15,902 nucleotides of DNA. It comes from an uncultured Clostridium sp. Its GTDB lineage: Bacteria > Bacillota > Clostridia > Lachnospirales > Lachnospiraceae. The position numbers and the translations under genes are program-made. The stretch's first letter is position 1. Every line of letters starts with the position of its first letter. The notes beneath the pieces are model-generated. The model ran no database searches. It was not told where the DNA came from and saw only the letters and a list, made by a program, of their open reading frames with translations. Of the stretch, positions 8,277 through 15,459 are shown in pieces. The DNA is taken from positions 1 to 15,902 of the forward strand of contig UQXF01000080.1 in the NCBI GenBank assembly GCA_900544905.1, in the 5' to 3' direction.

Positions 8277-8762
8277 ATGCTCCGGGTAGATTGGAATTTA
8301 TTGTTTACCATAATTAACCTTTTAGTGCTTTTCGTCGCAATGAGGGTGTTTTTGTTTAAGCCGGTACAAAAGATTATCGCAGAACGGCAGAAAGAGGCAG
8401 ACCGCCGGTTTGAAGAGGCAGCCGCCAGCAAATCCCAGGCAGAGGAAATGAAGGCGCAGTACGAAGTGTCCGTGGCAAATGCAGAAGCGGAGAAAAAGCA
8501 GGTGCTGAGAGAGGCAAAAAAATCAGCCGATGCAGAGTACCAGCGTATTATACAGGATGCTGAGAAGGCTGCAAAGCAGGTAAAGAGGGATGCAGTGGCA
8601 GAGGCTGAAAACCAGAAGGCACAGATTATCAAAAAGGCCGAAAAGGAGATTGCAGGTCTGGTTGTGGACGCAGCAGTAAAGGTAGCAGGTGAGAAAAAAG
8701 GTGCTGAGGTAGACAGTGCATTGTATAGCAAATTTTTAGACAAAGCAGGTGATGAAGCGTGA
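8277..8762 (+). CDS. atpF: ATP synthase F0 subunit b
   Basis: This is the peripheral stalk subunit, 161 residues. One N-terminal membrane helix (about 7-26) leads into the conserved FKPVQKIIAERQ turn. A long Ala/Glu/Lys-rich amphipathic helix follows, expected to form the right-handed coiled coil of the b dimer. The C-terminus (about 120-161) would contact delta. The length is normal. The ribosome site before the ATG is weak (an AGG at 8266-8268), compared with the strong one of atpE. The TGA stop overlaps the GTG start of the delta-alpha gene (GTGA, 8759-8762), so the two are probably translationally coupled. Confidence 0.95.
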   Translation: MLRVDWNLLFTIINLLVLFVAMRVFLFKPVQKIIAERQKEADRRFEEAAASKSQAEEMKAQYEVSVANAEAEKKQVLREAKKSADAEYQRIIQDAEKAAKQVKRDAVAEAENQKAQIIKKAEKEIAGLVVDAAVKVAGEKKGAEVDSALYSKFLDKAGDEA

Positions 8763-10786
8763 TTCAGGCAGCAGTTGATTATGCAAATGATTTAAAGAAG
8801 GCGGAGACACCGAAGGAAATCCTTAAGCAGGTAAAAGATATCCTTGAGGCGGTTCCTCAAATCCGGATGGACTTTGAAGACCCCACTGTGCTGCTTGAAA
8901 AGAAGCACATGGTCATAGACAGGGTGTTTCCGAAAGAAATCCGCAGTTTTTTAAAGGTATTGTGTGACAATGATGACTTTAAATTATGGGATGAGATAAG
9001 CCAGGCATTTGCTGAGCTTGACAGGATGCCTTCTGCAAAAGAAGAACAGGCGGTTCTTATTTATGTAACCCCTCCAACAGAGGAACAGCTGGCAGGCATC
9101 CGGAAGTTTCTGGAAAAAGAATTTAACAATCCGGATATTTCTATAGAATGTGAAGAGGACGCATCTTTAAAGAGCGGTTTTATTCTCCGCGTTGGCACGA
9201 AGGAATATGACTGGAGTGAGCGGGGACGGATTGAACAGTTAGAGCATAAGCTTGCGAAAGCGGTACAGTCCGGGGCTTCTGCTGTCAGTGAGGAGGGTAT
9301 TATTTCTATCCTTAAGAGCAGCATTGAGGATTTTGAACTGGAAGCAAAAAATAAAGAAATCGGTGTTGTGAACTGGGTAGGTGATGGAATCGCCAATGTA
9401 GACGGCATTGACCACGCATTTTATGGTGAAATTGTTCTCTTTGACAGTGGAGTCAAGGGAATGGTACAGGATGTAAGACGGGATGAGATTGGTGTCATCC
9501 TGTTTGGAAGGGACACGGAGATTAAAGAGGGAAGCCGTGTTGTCCGTACCGGTAAAATGGCAGGAATTCCCGTAGGTGAGGAATTTAAGGGACGGATTAT
9601 TGATGCACTGGGAAATCCGCTGGATGGAAAGGGCGAGATTACAGCAGAGGGCTTCCGTCCGGTAGAGTGCCCGGCACCAAGCATTGTAGACCGTAAGTCG
9701 GTGTCTGTGCCGATGGAGACAGGCATTCTTTCCATTGATTCCATGTTTCCGATTGGAAGGGGCCAGCGTGAACTGATTATCGGCGACCGCCAGACTGGTA
9801 AGACTTCCATTGCAATGGACACCATATTGAATCAAAAGGGTAAGGATGTGGTCTGTATCTATGTGGCGATTGGACAGAAGGCATCTACCATTGCAAAGCT
9901 GGTAAATACATTAAAGAAAAATGGGGCTCTGGACTACACCATAATCGTGTCGGCAACCGCATCCGACCCGGCGCCTCTTCAGTATATTGCGCCCTATTCC
10001 GGTACGGCACTGGCTGAGTATTTTATGTACCAGGGCAAGGACGTATTGATTGTATATGATGACCTATCCAAGCACGCTGTGGCTTACCGGGCAATCTCCC
10101 TGTTGCTGGAGCGTTCACCGGGACGTGAGGCATATCCTGGAGATGTATTTTACTTACATTCCAGACTGCTGGAGCGTTCCTCCAGACTGACACCGGAGGC
10201 TGGCGGAGGTTCCATTACGGCGCTTCCGATTATTGAGACCCAGGCAGGTGATGTATCGGCATACATCCCAACCAATGTAATTTCCATCACAGATGGTCAG
10301 ATTTACCTGGAAAGTGAATTGTTCTTCTCCGGTCAGAGACCGGCGGTAAATGTGGGTCTTTCCGTATCCCGTGTGGGTGGTGCAGCCCAGACTAAGGCAA
10401 TGAAGAAGGCAGCGGGAAGCATCCGTATTGATTTGGCACAGTATCGGGAAATGGAGGTATTTACCCAGTTTTCTTCTGATTTGGATGATAATACAAAGAG
10501 ACAGCTGGCGCACGGGCGGGCACTGATGGAGCTGCTAAAGCAGCCCCTTGGCAATCCTTTCAGCATGGCAGAGCAGGTTATTATACTGGTAGCTGCCAAT
10601 GCACATGTGTTCAGTGATTTAGAGGTGGATAAGATAAAACAGTTCCGGACAGAGCTGCTGGCTGATTTTCATGCAAACCATCCGGAAATCATAAGCCAGT
10701 TAGAGGCATCCAGGGATTTATCAGAGGATGTAAAGGAAGCAATTATAGAGGCGGCAAATGCGTTTAAAAGCCAGGCGGAAGCGTGA
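8759..10786 (+). CDS. atpA: ATP synthase delta-alpha fusion protein
   Basis: One uninterrupted 675-codon frame encodes delta followed by alpha. Residues 1-170 are a nearly complete delta (OSCP): the N-terminal helical domain includes DPTVLLEKKHMVIDRVFP and FLKVLCDNDDF, and the C-terminal part includes LKSGFILRVGTKEYDWS. A short linker (about 171-177) leads into alpha (178-675), which begins at the conserved N-terminal helix EEGIISILKSSIEDFE. Alpha has a P-loop GDRQTGKT (342-349) and the arginine finger in VGLSVSRVGG (Arg538), so both halves look functional. Standard lengths are about 178 and 502 residues, so only a few residues are missing at the join. The GTG start overlaps the atpF stop, with AGGTGA (8747-8752) 6 nt upstream. 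The fusion conflicts with the usual one delta to three alpha, unless free alpha is also made or the product is cut. Confidence 0.93.
   Translation: MIQAAVDYANDLKKAETPKEILKQVKDILEAVPQIRMDFEDPTVLLEKKHMVIDRVFPKEIRSFLKVLCDNDDFKLWDEISQAFAELDRMPSAKEEQAVLIYVTPPTEEQLAGIRKFLEKEFNNPDISIECEEDASLKSGFILRVGTKEYDWSERGRIEQLEHKLAKAVQSGASAVSEEGIISILKSSIEDFELEAKNKEIGVVNWVGDGIANVDGIDHAFYGEIVLFDSGVKGMVQDVRRDEIGVILFGRDTEIKEGSRVVRTGKMAGIPVGEEFKGRIIDALGNPLDGKGEITAEGFRPVECPAPSIVDRKSVSVPMETGILSIDSMFPIGRGQRELIIGDRQTGKTSIAMDTILNQKGKDVVCIYVAIGQKASTIAKLVNTLKKNGALDYTIIVSATASDPAPLQYIAPYSGTALAEYFMYQGKDVLIVYDDLSKHAVAYRAISLLLERSPGREAYPGDVFYLHSRLLERSSRLTPEAGGGSITALPIIETQAGDVSAYIPTNVISITDGQIYLESELFFSGQRPAVNVGLSVSRVGGAAQTKAMKKAAGSIRIDLAQYREMEVFTQFSSDLDDNTKRQLAHGRALMELLKQPLGNPFSMAEQVIILVAANAHVFSDLEVDKIKQFRTELLADFHANHPEIISQLEASRDLSEDVKEAIIEAANAFKSQAEA
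9291..9304 (+). promoter_or_regulatory. Shine-Dalgarno-like AGGAGGG and in-frame AUU at the delta/alpha boundary
   Basis: AGGAGGG (9291-9297) lies exactly where a separate atpA would have its ribosome site. An in-frame ATT at 9302 falls 5 nt after AGGAGG (another ATT is at 9299). AUU is a rare but real start codon, as in E. coli infC. Initiation there would give an alpha of about 494 residues starting at ISILKSS. The same bases encode Glu-Glu-Gly, so codon choice alone could produce the motif. A TGA at 9289-9291 in another frame directly precedes it, possibly a relic of an old delta stop. Confidence 0.35.
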
Positions 10787-10802
10787 AAGAGGAGAGTAGA
10801 AT

Positions 10803-11753
10803 ATGGCGAATGCAAAGGAGATTCAGAATCGGATAAAAAGTATTCAGGATACCATGAAGATTACGAAAGCCATGTACATGATGTCCTCTATGAAGCTTAG
10901 GAAGGCAAGACAGAAGTTAGAGGATACGGAACCTTATTTTTATGGATTGCAGGAGCAGATATCGGATATTTTACTGCATTTTCCGGATATGCAGCACTTG
11001 TATTTTGATAACCGTGGCAGTGATTTGCAGGAAAAGGTTAAGAAGAAGGGATATATCATTATCACAGGCGACAAGGGCATGGCAGGTGCTTATAACCATA
11101 ATGTCTTAAAGGAGGCACAGTGCCTGGCAGATGAGGCAGAGGATTGTTGTATGTTTGTGGTGGGAGAGCTTGGAAGACAGTTTTTCCAGAGCCAGAAATA
11201 TGCGGTGGATGAGCAATTCCGGTTTTCTGCCAATAATCCCTCCATGCACCGTGCAAGGGTTATGACGGAGTATATTGTGGATTTATACAAGAAGGAAGAA
11301 TTAGACGAGGTTTCTGTCATTTACACCCGGATGGTAAACAGTATGAAAGAAGAGGTGGAAATCCAGCAGATTCTTCCGTTAAAGACGCACCAGTTTATCA
11401 AGCAGGAGATTTTAGAGCAGTCGGTAAAGGGACATGGAAATGATGATAAAGAGGCAGCAGACCAGGCAGACGACTGGTTTTTAATCTATCCTTCCCCAAA
11501 AAGGGTTTTGGAAAAGCTGGTATATAACTATGTAACCGGATTTTTATATGGCGCCCTGGTGGAGGCCTCTGCCAGTGAAGAAAATGCCAGAATGATGGCA
11601 ATGCAGTCGGCAACGGATAATGCACAGGAAATGTTAAGAGAGCTTTCGGTACAGTATAACCGTGTCCGGCAGGCGGCAATCACCCAGGAGATTACCGAGG
11701 TAATCGGCGGTGCCAAGGCGCTGAAAAAGAAAAAGAAGAAACAAGCGAGGTGA
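10803..11753 (+). CDS. atpG: ATP synthase F1 subunit gamma
   Basis: This is the central rotor shaft. The 316-residue protein has the N-terminal helix AKEIQNRIKSIQDTMKITKAM, the core motif TGDKGMAGAYN, and the C-terminal block ASEENARMMAMQSATDNA through RQAAITQEITEVIGGAKAL. The family is usually about 285-295 residues. The extra length comes partly from an acidic stretch around residues 210-225 (KGHGNDDKEAADQADD) and partly from a tail beyond GGAKAL that is almost all lysine (KKKKKKQAR). The ATG at 10803 follows AGAGGAG (ending 10794) with an 8-nt gap, 16 bp after the delta-alpha stop. The last codons include the ribosome site of atpD. Confidence 0.95.
   Translation: MANAKEIQNRIKSIQDTMKITKAMYMMSSMKLRKARQKLEDTEPYFYGLQEQISDILLHFPDMQHLYFDNRGSDLQEKVKKKGYIIITGDKGMAGAYNHNVLKEAQCLADEAEDCCMFVVGELGRQFFQSQKYAVDEQFRFSANNPSMHRARVMTEYIVDLYKKEELDEVSVIYTRMVNSMKEEVEIQQILPLKTHQFIKQEILEQSVKGHGNDDKEAADQADDWFLIYPSPKRVLEKLVYNYVTGFLYGALVEASASEENARMMAMQSATDNAQEMLRELSVQYNRVRQAAITQEITEVIGGAKALKKKKKKQAR
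11748..11753 (+). promoter_or_regulatory. Ribosome binding site deciding the atpD start
   Basis: AGGTGA overlaps the atpG stop and lies 8 nt before the ATG at 11762. The upstream GTG at 11750 sits inside this element and has no ribosome site of its own, so the ATG at 11762 is preferred. Confidence 0.65.
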
Positions 11754-11761
11754 AATTTCAC

Positions 11762-13156
11762 ATGATGGAAAATAAAGGTAAGATTGTACAGGTTTCGGGA
11801 CCTGTTGTAGACGTGGAATTTGAAAATGGTAATCTTCCGTCCATTAAGGATGCGCTTTATGTTATGAATAACGGAAAGAAATGTGTGATGGAGGTATCCC
11901 AGCATATCGGACATAATGTGGTGCGGTGTATTATGCTTGCAGCCAGCGAGGGTCTTTGCAGGGATATGGAGGTTACCGCAACCGGTGCAGGCATCCAGGT
12001 TCCTGTAGGGGAAAAAACCTTAGGGCGGTTGTTCAATGTCTTAGGTGAGACTCTGGATGACGGGGAACGGTTAGACGAGGCAGAGCACTGGTGTATTCAC
12101 CGGGAGCCCCCAACCTTTGAAAACCAGAGTCCGGTTGTGGAGATGCTGGAAACCGGTATTAAAGTCATTGATTTACTGGCTCCATATGCAAAGGGTGGTA
12201 AGATTGGCTTGTTTGGCGGAGCCGGTGTCGGAAAAACCGTGTTAATCCAGGAGCTGATTCACAATATTGCAACAGAAAGCGGCGGCTATTCCATTTTTAC
12301 CGGTGTCGGCGAGCGTTCCAGAGAGGGTAATGACCTTTGGATGGAAATGAAGGAGTCAGGGGTTCTCAATAAGACTGCCCTTGTATTCGGACAGATGAAT
12401 GAGTCTCCCGGTGCCCGTATGCGTGTGGCAGAGACCGGACTTACCATGGCGGAGTACTTCCGGGATGTGAAAAAGCAGGATGTGCTGTTATTTATCGACA
12501 ATATATTCCGTTTCGTCCAGGCGGGCTCGGAGGTTTCTGCATTGCTTGGGCGTATGCCTTCCGCAGTGGGCTACCAGCCTACACTGGCAAATGATTTGGG
12601 AGAGCTGCAGGAGCGTATTGCCTCCACAAAGGATGGTTCCGTAACCTCTGTGCAGGCGGTTTATGTGCCGGCGGATGATTTGACAGACCCGGCTCCGGCA
12701 ACAACATTCTCACATCTGGACGCCACCACGGTTCTTTCCAGAAAGATTGTGGAGCAGGGTATCTATCCTGCAGTGGACCCATTGGAATCTACCTCCAGGA
12801 TTCTTGAGGCAGATGTGGTGGGAGAGGAGCACTACAGTGTGGCAAGACGTGTCCAGGAGACCTTACAGAAATATAAGGAATTGCAGGATATTATTGCTAT
12901 CCTCGGTATGGAAGAGCTTTCCGATGAGGATAAATTAACGGTTTACCGGGCAAGAAAGGTACAGCGTTTCCTGTCCCAGCCGTTCCATGTGGCTGAGAAT
13001 TTTACCGGTGTAAAGGGTGTGTTTGTTCCTGTTGAGGAGACCATTAAAGGCTTTAAGGCGATATTGGACGGAGAGATGGATGAATATCCGGAGGCTGCCT
13101 TCTTTAATGTAGGTACCATTGAGGATGTGAAGGCAAAGGCAGCCACATTGGCATAA
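11762..13156 (+). CDS. atpD: ATP synthase F1 subunit beta (catalytic)
   Basis: This is the catalytic subunit of F1. From the ATG at 11762 it has 464 residues, normal for the family, and opens with ENKGKIVQVSGPVVDVEF. The P-loop GGAGVGKT is at 152-159 (Lys158), the catalytic glutamate in GERSREGNDLW is Glu184, and ALLGRMPSAVGYQPTLA and the DELSEED-like segment MEELSDEDKLTV are both present. A GTG at 11750 in the same frame would add four residues and overlap the atpG stop, but the AGGTGA placement supports 11762. The beta gene follows gamma without a gap and precedes epsilon by 53 bp, in standard bacterial order. Confidence 0.95.
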   Translation: MMENKGKIVQVSGPVVDVEFENGNLPSIKDALYVMNNGKKCVMEVSQHIGHNVVRCIMLAASEGLCRDMEVTATGAGIQVPVGEKTLGRLFNVLGETLDDGERLDEAEHWCIHREPPTFENQSPVVEMLETGIKVIDLLAPYAKGGKIGLFGGAGVGKTVLIQELIHNIATESGGYSIFTGVGERSREGNDLWMEMKESGVLNKTALVFGQMNESPGARMRVAETGLTMAEYFRDVKKQDVLLFIDNIFRFVQAGSEVSALLGRMPSAVGYQPTLANDLGELQERIASTKDGSVTSVQAVYVPADDLTDPAPATTFSHLDATTVLSRKIVEQGIYPAVDPLESTSRILEADVVGEEHYSVARRVQETLQKYKELQDIIAILGMEELSDEDKLTVYRARKVQRFLSQPFHVAENFTGVKGVFVPVEETIKGFKAILDGEMDEYPEAAFFNVGTIEDVKAKAATLA

Positions 13157-13209
13157 TTCCGGGTCTTTTGATACAGAGTGTGGTTACTGGTTAAGAGAGG
13201 AATGGGAGT

Positions 13210-13623
13210 ATGAACACTTTTTCTTTAAAAATAATTGCATGTAATAAGGTATTCTATGACGGTGAGTGTGAACTGCTTGTATTTCCGGGATATGATGGAG
13301 AAATGGCGATTATGGCGAACCATGAACAGATGACGACAACCATCGAAATCGGTGAAATCCGGTTCCGCCTGCCGGATGGAAGCTGGCAGACAGCCATTGT
13401 GTCAGACGGTCTTTTAAAGGTAAATCATAACAGGGTGGATGTATTGGTCTATTCAGCTGAAAAACCGGAGGAGATAGATGCATTCCGCGCAGAGGCGGCA
13501 CTGGAGCGGGCAAGGGAACAGCTTCAGCAAAAGCAGAGTATTATGGAATATCATATATCCCGGGCATCACTTGCCAGAGCAATGGCGAGATTGAGAGGCA
13601 GGGATAAATATATGCCAAATTGA
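13210..13623 (+). CDS. atpC: ATP synthase F1 subunit epsilon
   Basis: This is the rotor-foot subunit that also regulates ATP hydrolysis. The 137-residue protein has an N-terminal beta sandwich (about 1-84, with PGYDGEMAIMANHEQM) and a two-helix C-terminal domain. IDAFRA (89-94) matches the I/L-D-x-x-R-A ATP-binding motif described for the thermophilic Bacillus PS3 epsilon. ATP sensing by epsilon, with hydrolysis inhibited when ATP is low, is therefore plausible. The ATG at 13210 has AGAGG (13196-13200) 9 nt upstream. It is the last gene of the operon, followed within 15 bp by a terminator hairpin. Confidence 0.94.
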   Translation: MNTFSLKIIACNKVFYDGECELLVFPGYDGEMAIMANHEQMTTTIEIGEIRFRLPDGSWQTAIVSDGLLKVNHNRVDVLVYSAEKPEEIDAFRAEAALERAREQLQQKQSIMEYHISRASLARAMARLRGRDKYMPN

Positions 13624-13636
13624 TGATAATGAGGAT

Positions 13637-13661
13637 AAGACCGGTATCAGCCGGTCTTTTT
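13637..13661 (+). terminator. Rho-independent terminator of the atp operon
   Basis: The stem AAGACCGG (13637-13644) and CCGGTCTT (13651-13658) closes a 6-nt loop, TATCAG, and runs into a T-tract (13657-13661). It lies 13 bp after the atpC stop. Confidence 0.92.
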
Positions 13662-13690
13662 CTGTTGCCAGGCATATGAAAAAATGGTCA

Positions 13691-13719
13691 TTCCTATGCA
13701 CGCTAAAAAATGATATAAT
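13691..13719 (+). promoter_or_regulatory. Extended -10 promoter of the dehydrogenase gene
   Basis: A perfect TATAAT (13714-13719) is preceded by TG one base upstream (TGATATAAT, 13711-13719), an extended -10. The -35 at 17-bp spacing is the poor TTCCTA (13691-13696), as often seen with extended -10 promoters. Transcription would begin near 13726, leaving a leader of about 109 nt. I saw no recognisable riboswitch and no Rex-type redox operator in that leader. Confidence 0.6.
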
Positions 13720-13817
13720 TTGTTATGCAGTATCAATTTGTCAGAGTATATATTTTAGCAAACAGGGGAATGATAGAACAAGATATTGTTTTATAAGCAT
13801 TCGTACAGGCTGACAAG

Positions 13818-13824
13818 AAGGAGG
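13818..13824 (+). promoter_or_regulatory. Ribosome binding site deciding the dehydrogenase start
   Basis: AAGGAGG is only 1 nt from the ATG at 13826, too close to use, but 10 nt from the in-frame ATG at 13835. The second ATG also gives the usual family start MKILFY. Confidence 0.75.
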
Positions 13825-13834
13825 AATGATTTAT

Positions 13835-14824
13835 ATGAAAATTTTATTTTATGATGCAACCAATTATGATAAAGAATCCTTTGATAAGGAGCTGAAGAAT
13901 TATCCGGAAATCGAAGTTACTTATCAGGAAATAGATATTTCGCTAAAGACAGTGTCCCTGGCAAAGGGTTATGATGCCATTTGTGCTTTTGTTAACTCAG
14001 ATTTAAGCGCCCCTGTTATTGATAAGTTGAACGAAATCGGAATTAAACTGATTTTGCTGCGGTGTGCGGGCTTTAACAATGTTGCGCTGGATAAGACAAA
14101 GGAATATGGCATGACGGTTTTACGCGTGCCGGGATATTCGCCGGAGGCGGTGGCAGAGCATGCCATGACCCTTGCCCTTGCAGTTAACCGGCACTTGCAT
14201 AAGAGCTACATCAAGGTGAGGGAGAACAATTTCAGTCTGGTGGGCCTGACCGGTATTAATTTTTACCGGAAAACTGCCGGGATTATCGGAACCGGAAAGA
14301 TAGGTGCCGCCATGTGCAGAATCTGTAAAGGATTTGGCATGCGCGTTATCGCTTATGATATGTATCCCAATAAAGACCTTGATTTTGTAGAGTACATGTC
14401 ATTGGAGGAGGTGTTAAAGCAAAGTGATTTGCTTTCACTGCACTGTCCATTGACAGAGGAGACGCATCATTTAATCAACAAGGACACCATTGCCATGATG
14501 AAGGACGATGTAGTATTTGTTAATACTTCCAGAGGTGCCCTTGTCAATACAGAGGATTTAATACAGGGAATCCGCAGTAAGAAGTTCTTTGGTGTGGGAT
14601 TAGATGTATATGAGGAAGAGGGACGAAATGTGTTCGAGAACCGGGAGGATGAGCTGTTAGAATCCTCCATCACAGCAAGGCTGTTATCCTTCCCAAATGT
14701 CATTGTGACTTCCCACCAGGGATTTTTGACCCATGAGGCATTAGCCGCCATCAGCCAGACTACCCTGCAAAATGCATTGGATTTTGAAAAGGGGCAGGTA
14801 ACCGAGGCAAATCTTGTAAAGTAG
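13835..14824 (+). CDS. ldhA: D-lactate dehydrogenase-type 2-hydroxyacid dehydrogenase
   Basis: This cytoplasmic NAD-dependent enzyme probably reduces pyruvate to D-lactate, regenerating NAD+ in fermentation. From the ATG at 13835 it has 329 residues, the same length as E. coli LdhA. The Rossmann motif GIIGTGKIG is followed by a hydrophobic strand ending in Asp (VIAYD). The catalytic Arg233 is in NTSRGALVN, the Glu lies in VYEEE (260-262), and His294 is in TSHQGFLTHEAL. The Arg-to-His spacing of 61 equals that of E. coli LdhA. HQxFLTxEAL and the ISQTTLQN ending favour D-lactate dehydrogenase over other members such as D-2-hydroxyisocaproate dehydrogenase, but substrate is not proven by sequence. 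The gene has its own promoter and ends 3 bp from a convergent gene. Confidence 0.87.
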   Translation: MKILFYDATNYDKESFDKELKNYPEIEVTYQEIDISLKTVSLAKGYDAICAFVNSDLSAPVIDKLNEIGIKLILLRCAGFNNVALDKTKEYGMTVLRVPGYSPEAVAEHAMTLALAVNRHLHKSYIKVRENNFSLVGLTGINFYRKTAGIIGTGKIGAAMCRICKGFGMRVIAYDMYPNKDLDFVEYMSLEEVLKQSDLLSLHCPLTEETHHLINKDTIAMMKDDVVFVNTSRGALVNTEDLIQGIRSKKFFGVGLDVYEEEGRNVFENREDELLESSITARLLSFPNVIVTSHQGFLTHEALAAISQTTLQNALDFEKGQVTEANLVK

Positions 14825-14827
14825 ATA

Positions 14828-15397
14828 TCAGCATTTCATGCATTGCAGCAGCTCTGTCATTTGCCGGATTCCTCTCTTTTGGGAAACGATAATGGAATTT
14901 AAGATTGGCACCAGACCATCACAGATATCATATTGCAGAGTCGTCTCAGACAGTTTCACGGCACCTCTGTGATGTGGTATCATTTCCCGTAAAAAATTCC
15001 CGTTGATTTGGTTGCTGCTGCGGGCATGTTCCATTTCACAAAACATGGTATCCATAATCTGATTTACCCGGCGCTGGTAAAGACATAAATCCTGCCGGGG
15101 ATTGCACAGCTGCCCACAGGAGCATTTGATTTTTTCCATGTTTTCTATGCTTTTTGTCTGTTCTGTTATAATCTGTGTGGCAATATTCTGCAGGGGAACC
15201 CATGTGGTGTATTTTAAAATGTTCTCTGACATTTCAATGGCTGCCTGGTGGTGGGGAATCATCTGAACAATAAAGTTATAAGAAATGCTGTCTGTCAGTT
15301 CAGCCTGGGTCATGCCCTGTATCATTCTATCCAGAATACAGTAGAATTCACTTAAATAATCTTTTGCAGCATTGCTTAGTTTACATATCTGGCACAT
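14828..15397 (-). CDS. Cys-rich protein with two tandem DUF305 repeats
   Basis: A 189-residue protein built from two related halves: FIVQMIPHHQAAIEMSENIL (42-61) and FLREMIPHHRGAVKLSETTL (135-154), 93 residues apart. Each is followed by the helix pattern IIxxQxxxIxxM. The His-His pairs (49-50, 142-143) and Met residues fit a DUF305 ferritin-like bundle; some DUF305 proteins such as CopM bind copper. There are eleven cysteines, including CxxC at both ends (2/5 and 186/189) and CSCGQLC (92-98). No signal peptide or membrane helix is seen, so it is probably cytoplasmic, unlike exported relatives. AGGAGGT lies 5-6 nt before the ATG. Metal binding is an inference from the family. The gene runs in the same direction as the pyrophosphatase 62 bp upstream and may be co-transcribed with it. 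Confidence 0.82.
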   Translation of the reverse strand: MCQICKLSNAAKDYLSEFYCILDRMIQGMTQAELTDSISYNFIVQMIPHHQAAIEMSENILKYTTWVPLQNIATQIITEQTKSIENMEKIKCSCGQLCNPRQDLCLYQRRVNQIMDTMFCEMEHARSSNQINGNFLREMIPHHRGAVKLSETTLQYDICDGLVPILNSIIVSQKRGIRQMTELLQCMKC

Positions 15398-15408
15398 AGT
15401 ACACCTCC

Positions 15409-15433
15409 TATACTCTTAGTATATGAAAGAGTA
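15409..15433. repeat. Nested inverted repeats upstream of the DUF305 gene
   Basis: Two overlapping palindromes occur here: TATACT (15409-15414) with AGTATA (15418-15423) around CTT, and TACTCTT (15411-15417) with AAGAGTA (15427-15433). On the minus strand the first ends exactly where the AGGAGGT of the DUF305 gene begins. It could be a repressor operator or an RNA hairpin that masks the ribosome site. The 62-bp spacer holds no convincing terminator for the pyrophosphatase gene. Confidence 0.4.
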
Positions 15434-15459
15434 CAGGAAAGGTTTCTGTTTTTTAAATT

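Noticed and set aside
11721..11745. A-rich run at the end of atpG as a programmed frameshift site.
   Set aside because: The in-frame pattern is G AAA AAG rather than the efficient A AAA AAG, no downstream structure is evident, and the normal frame ends at a stop coupled to atpD.
11750..11761. GTG at 11750 as the atpD start overlapping the atpG stop.
   Set aside because: It has no ribosome site upstream, whereas AGGTGA is correctly placed for the ATG at 11762, which gives the usual beta N-terminus.
13725..13796. Small frame of 23 codons (ATG at 13725), or 8 codons from the ATG at 13770, in the dehydrogenase leader.
   Set aside because: The first lies at the predicted transcription start with no ribosome site. 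The second has AGGGG too close to its ATG. Neither has recognisable content.
13826..13834. ATG at 13826 as the dehydrogenase start.
   Set aside because: AAGGAGG ends only 1 nt before it. The ATG at 13835 has a workable gap and gives the usual 329-residue length.
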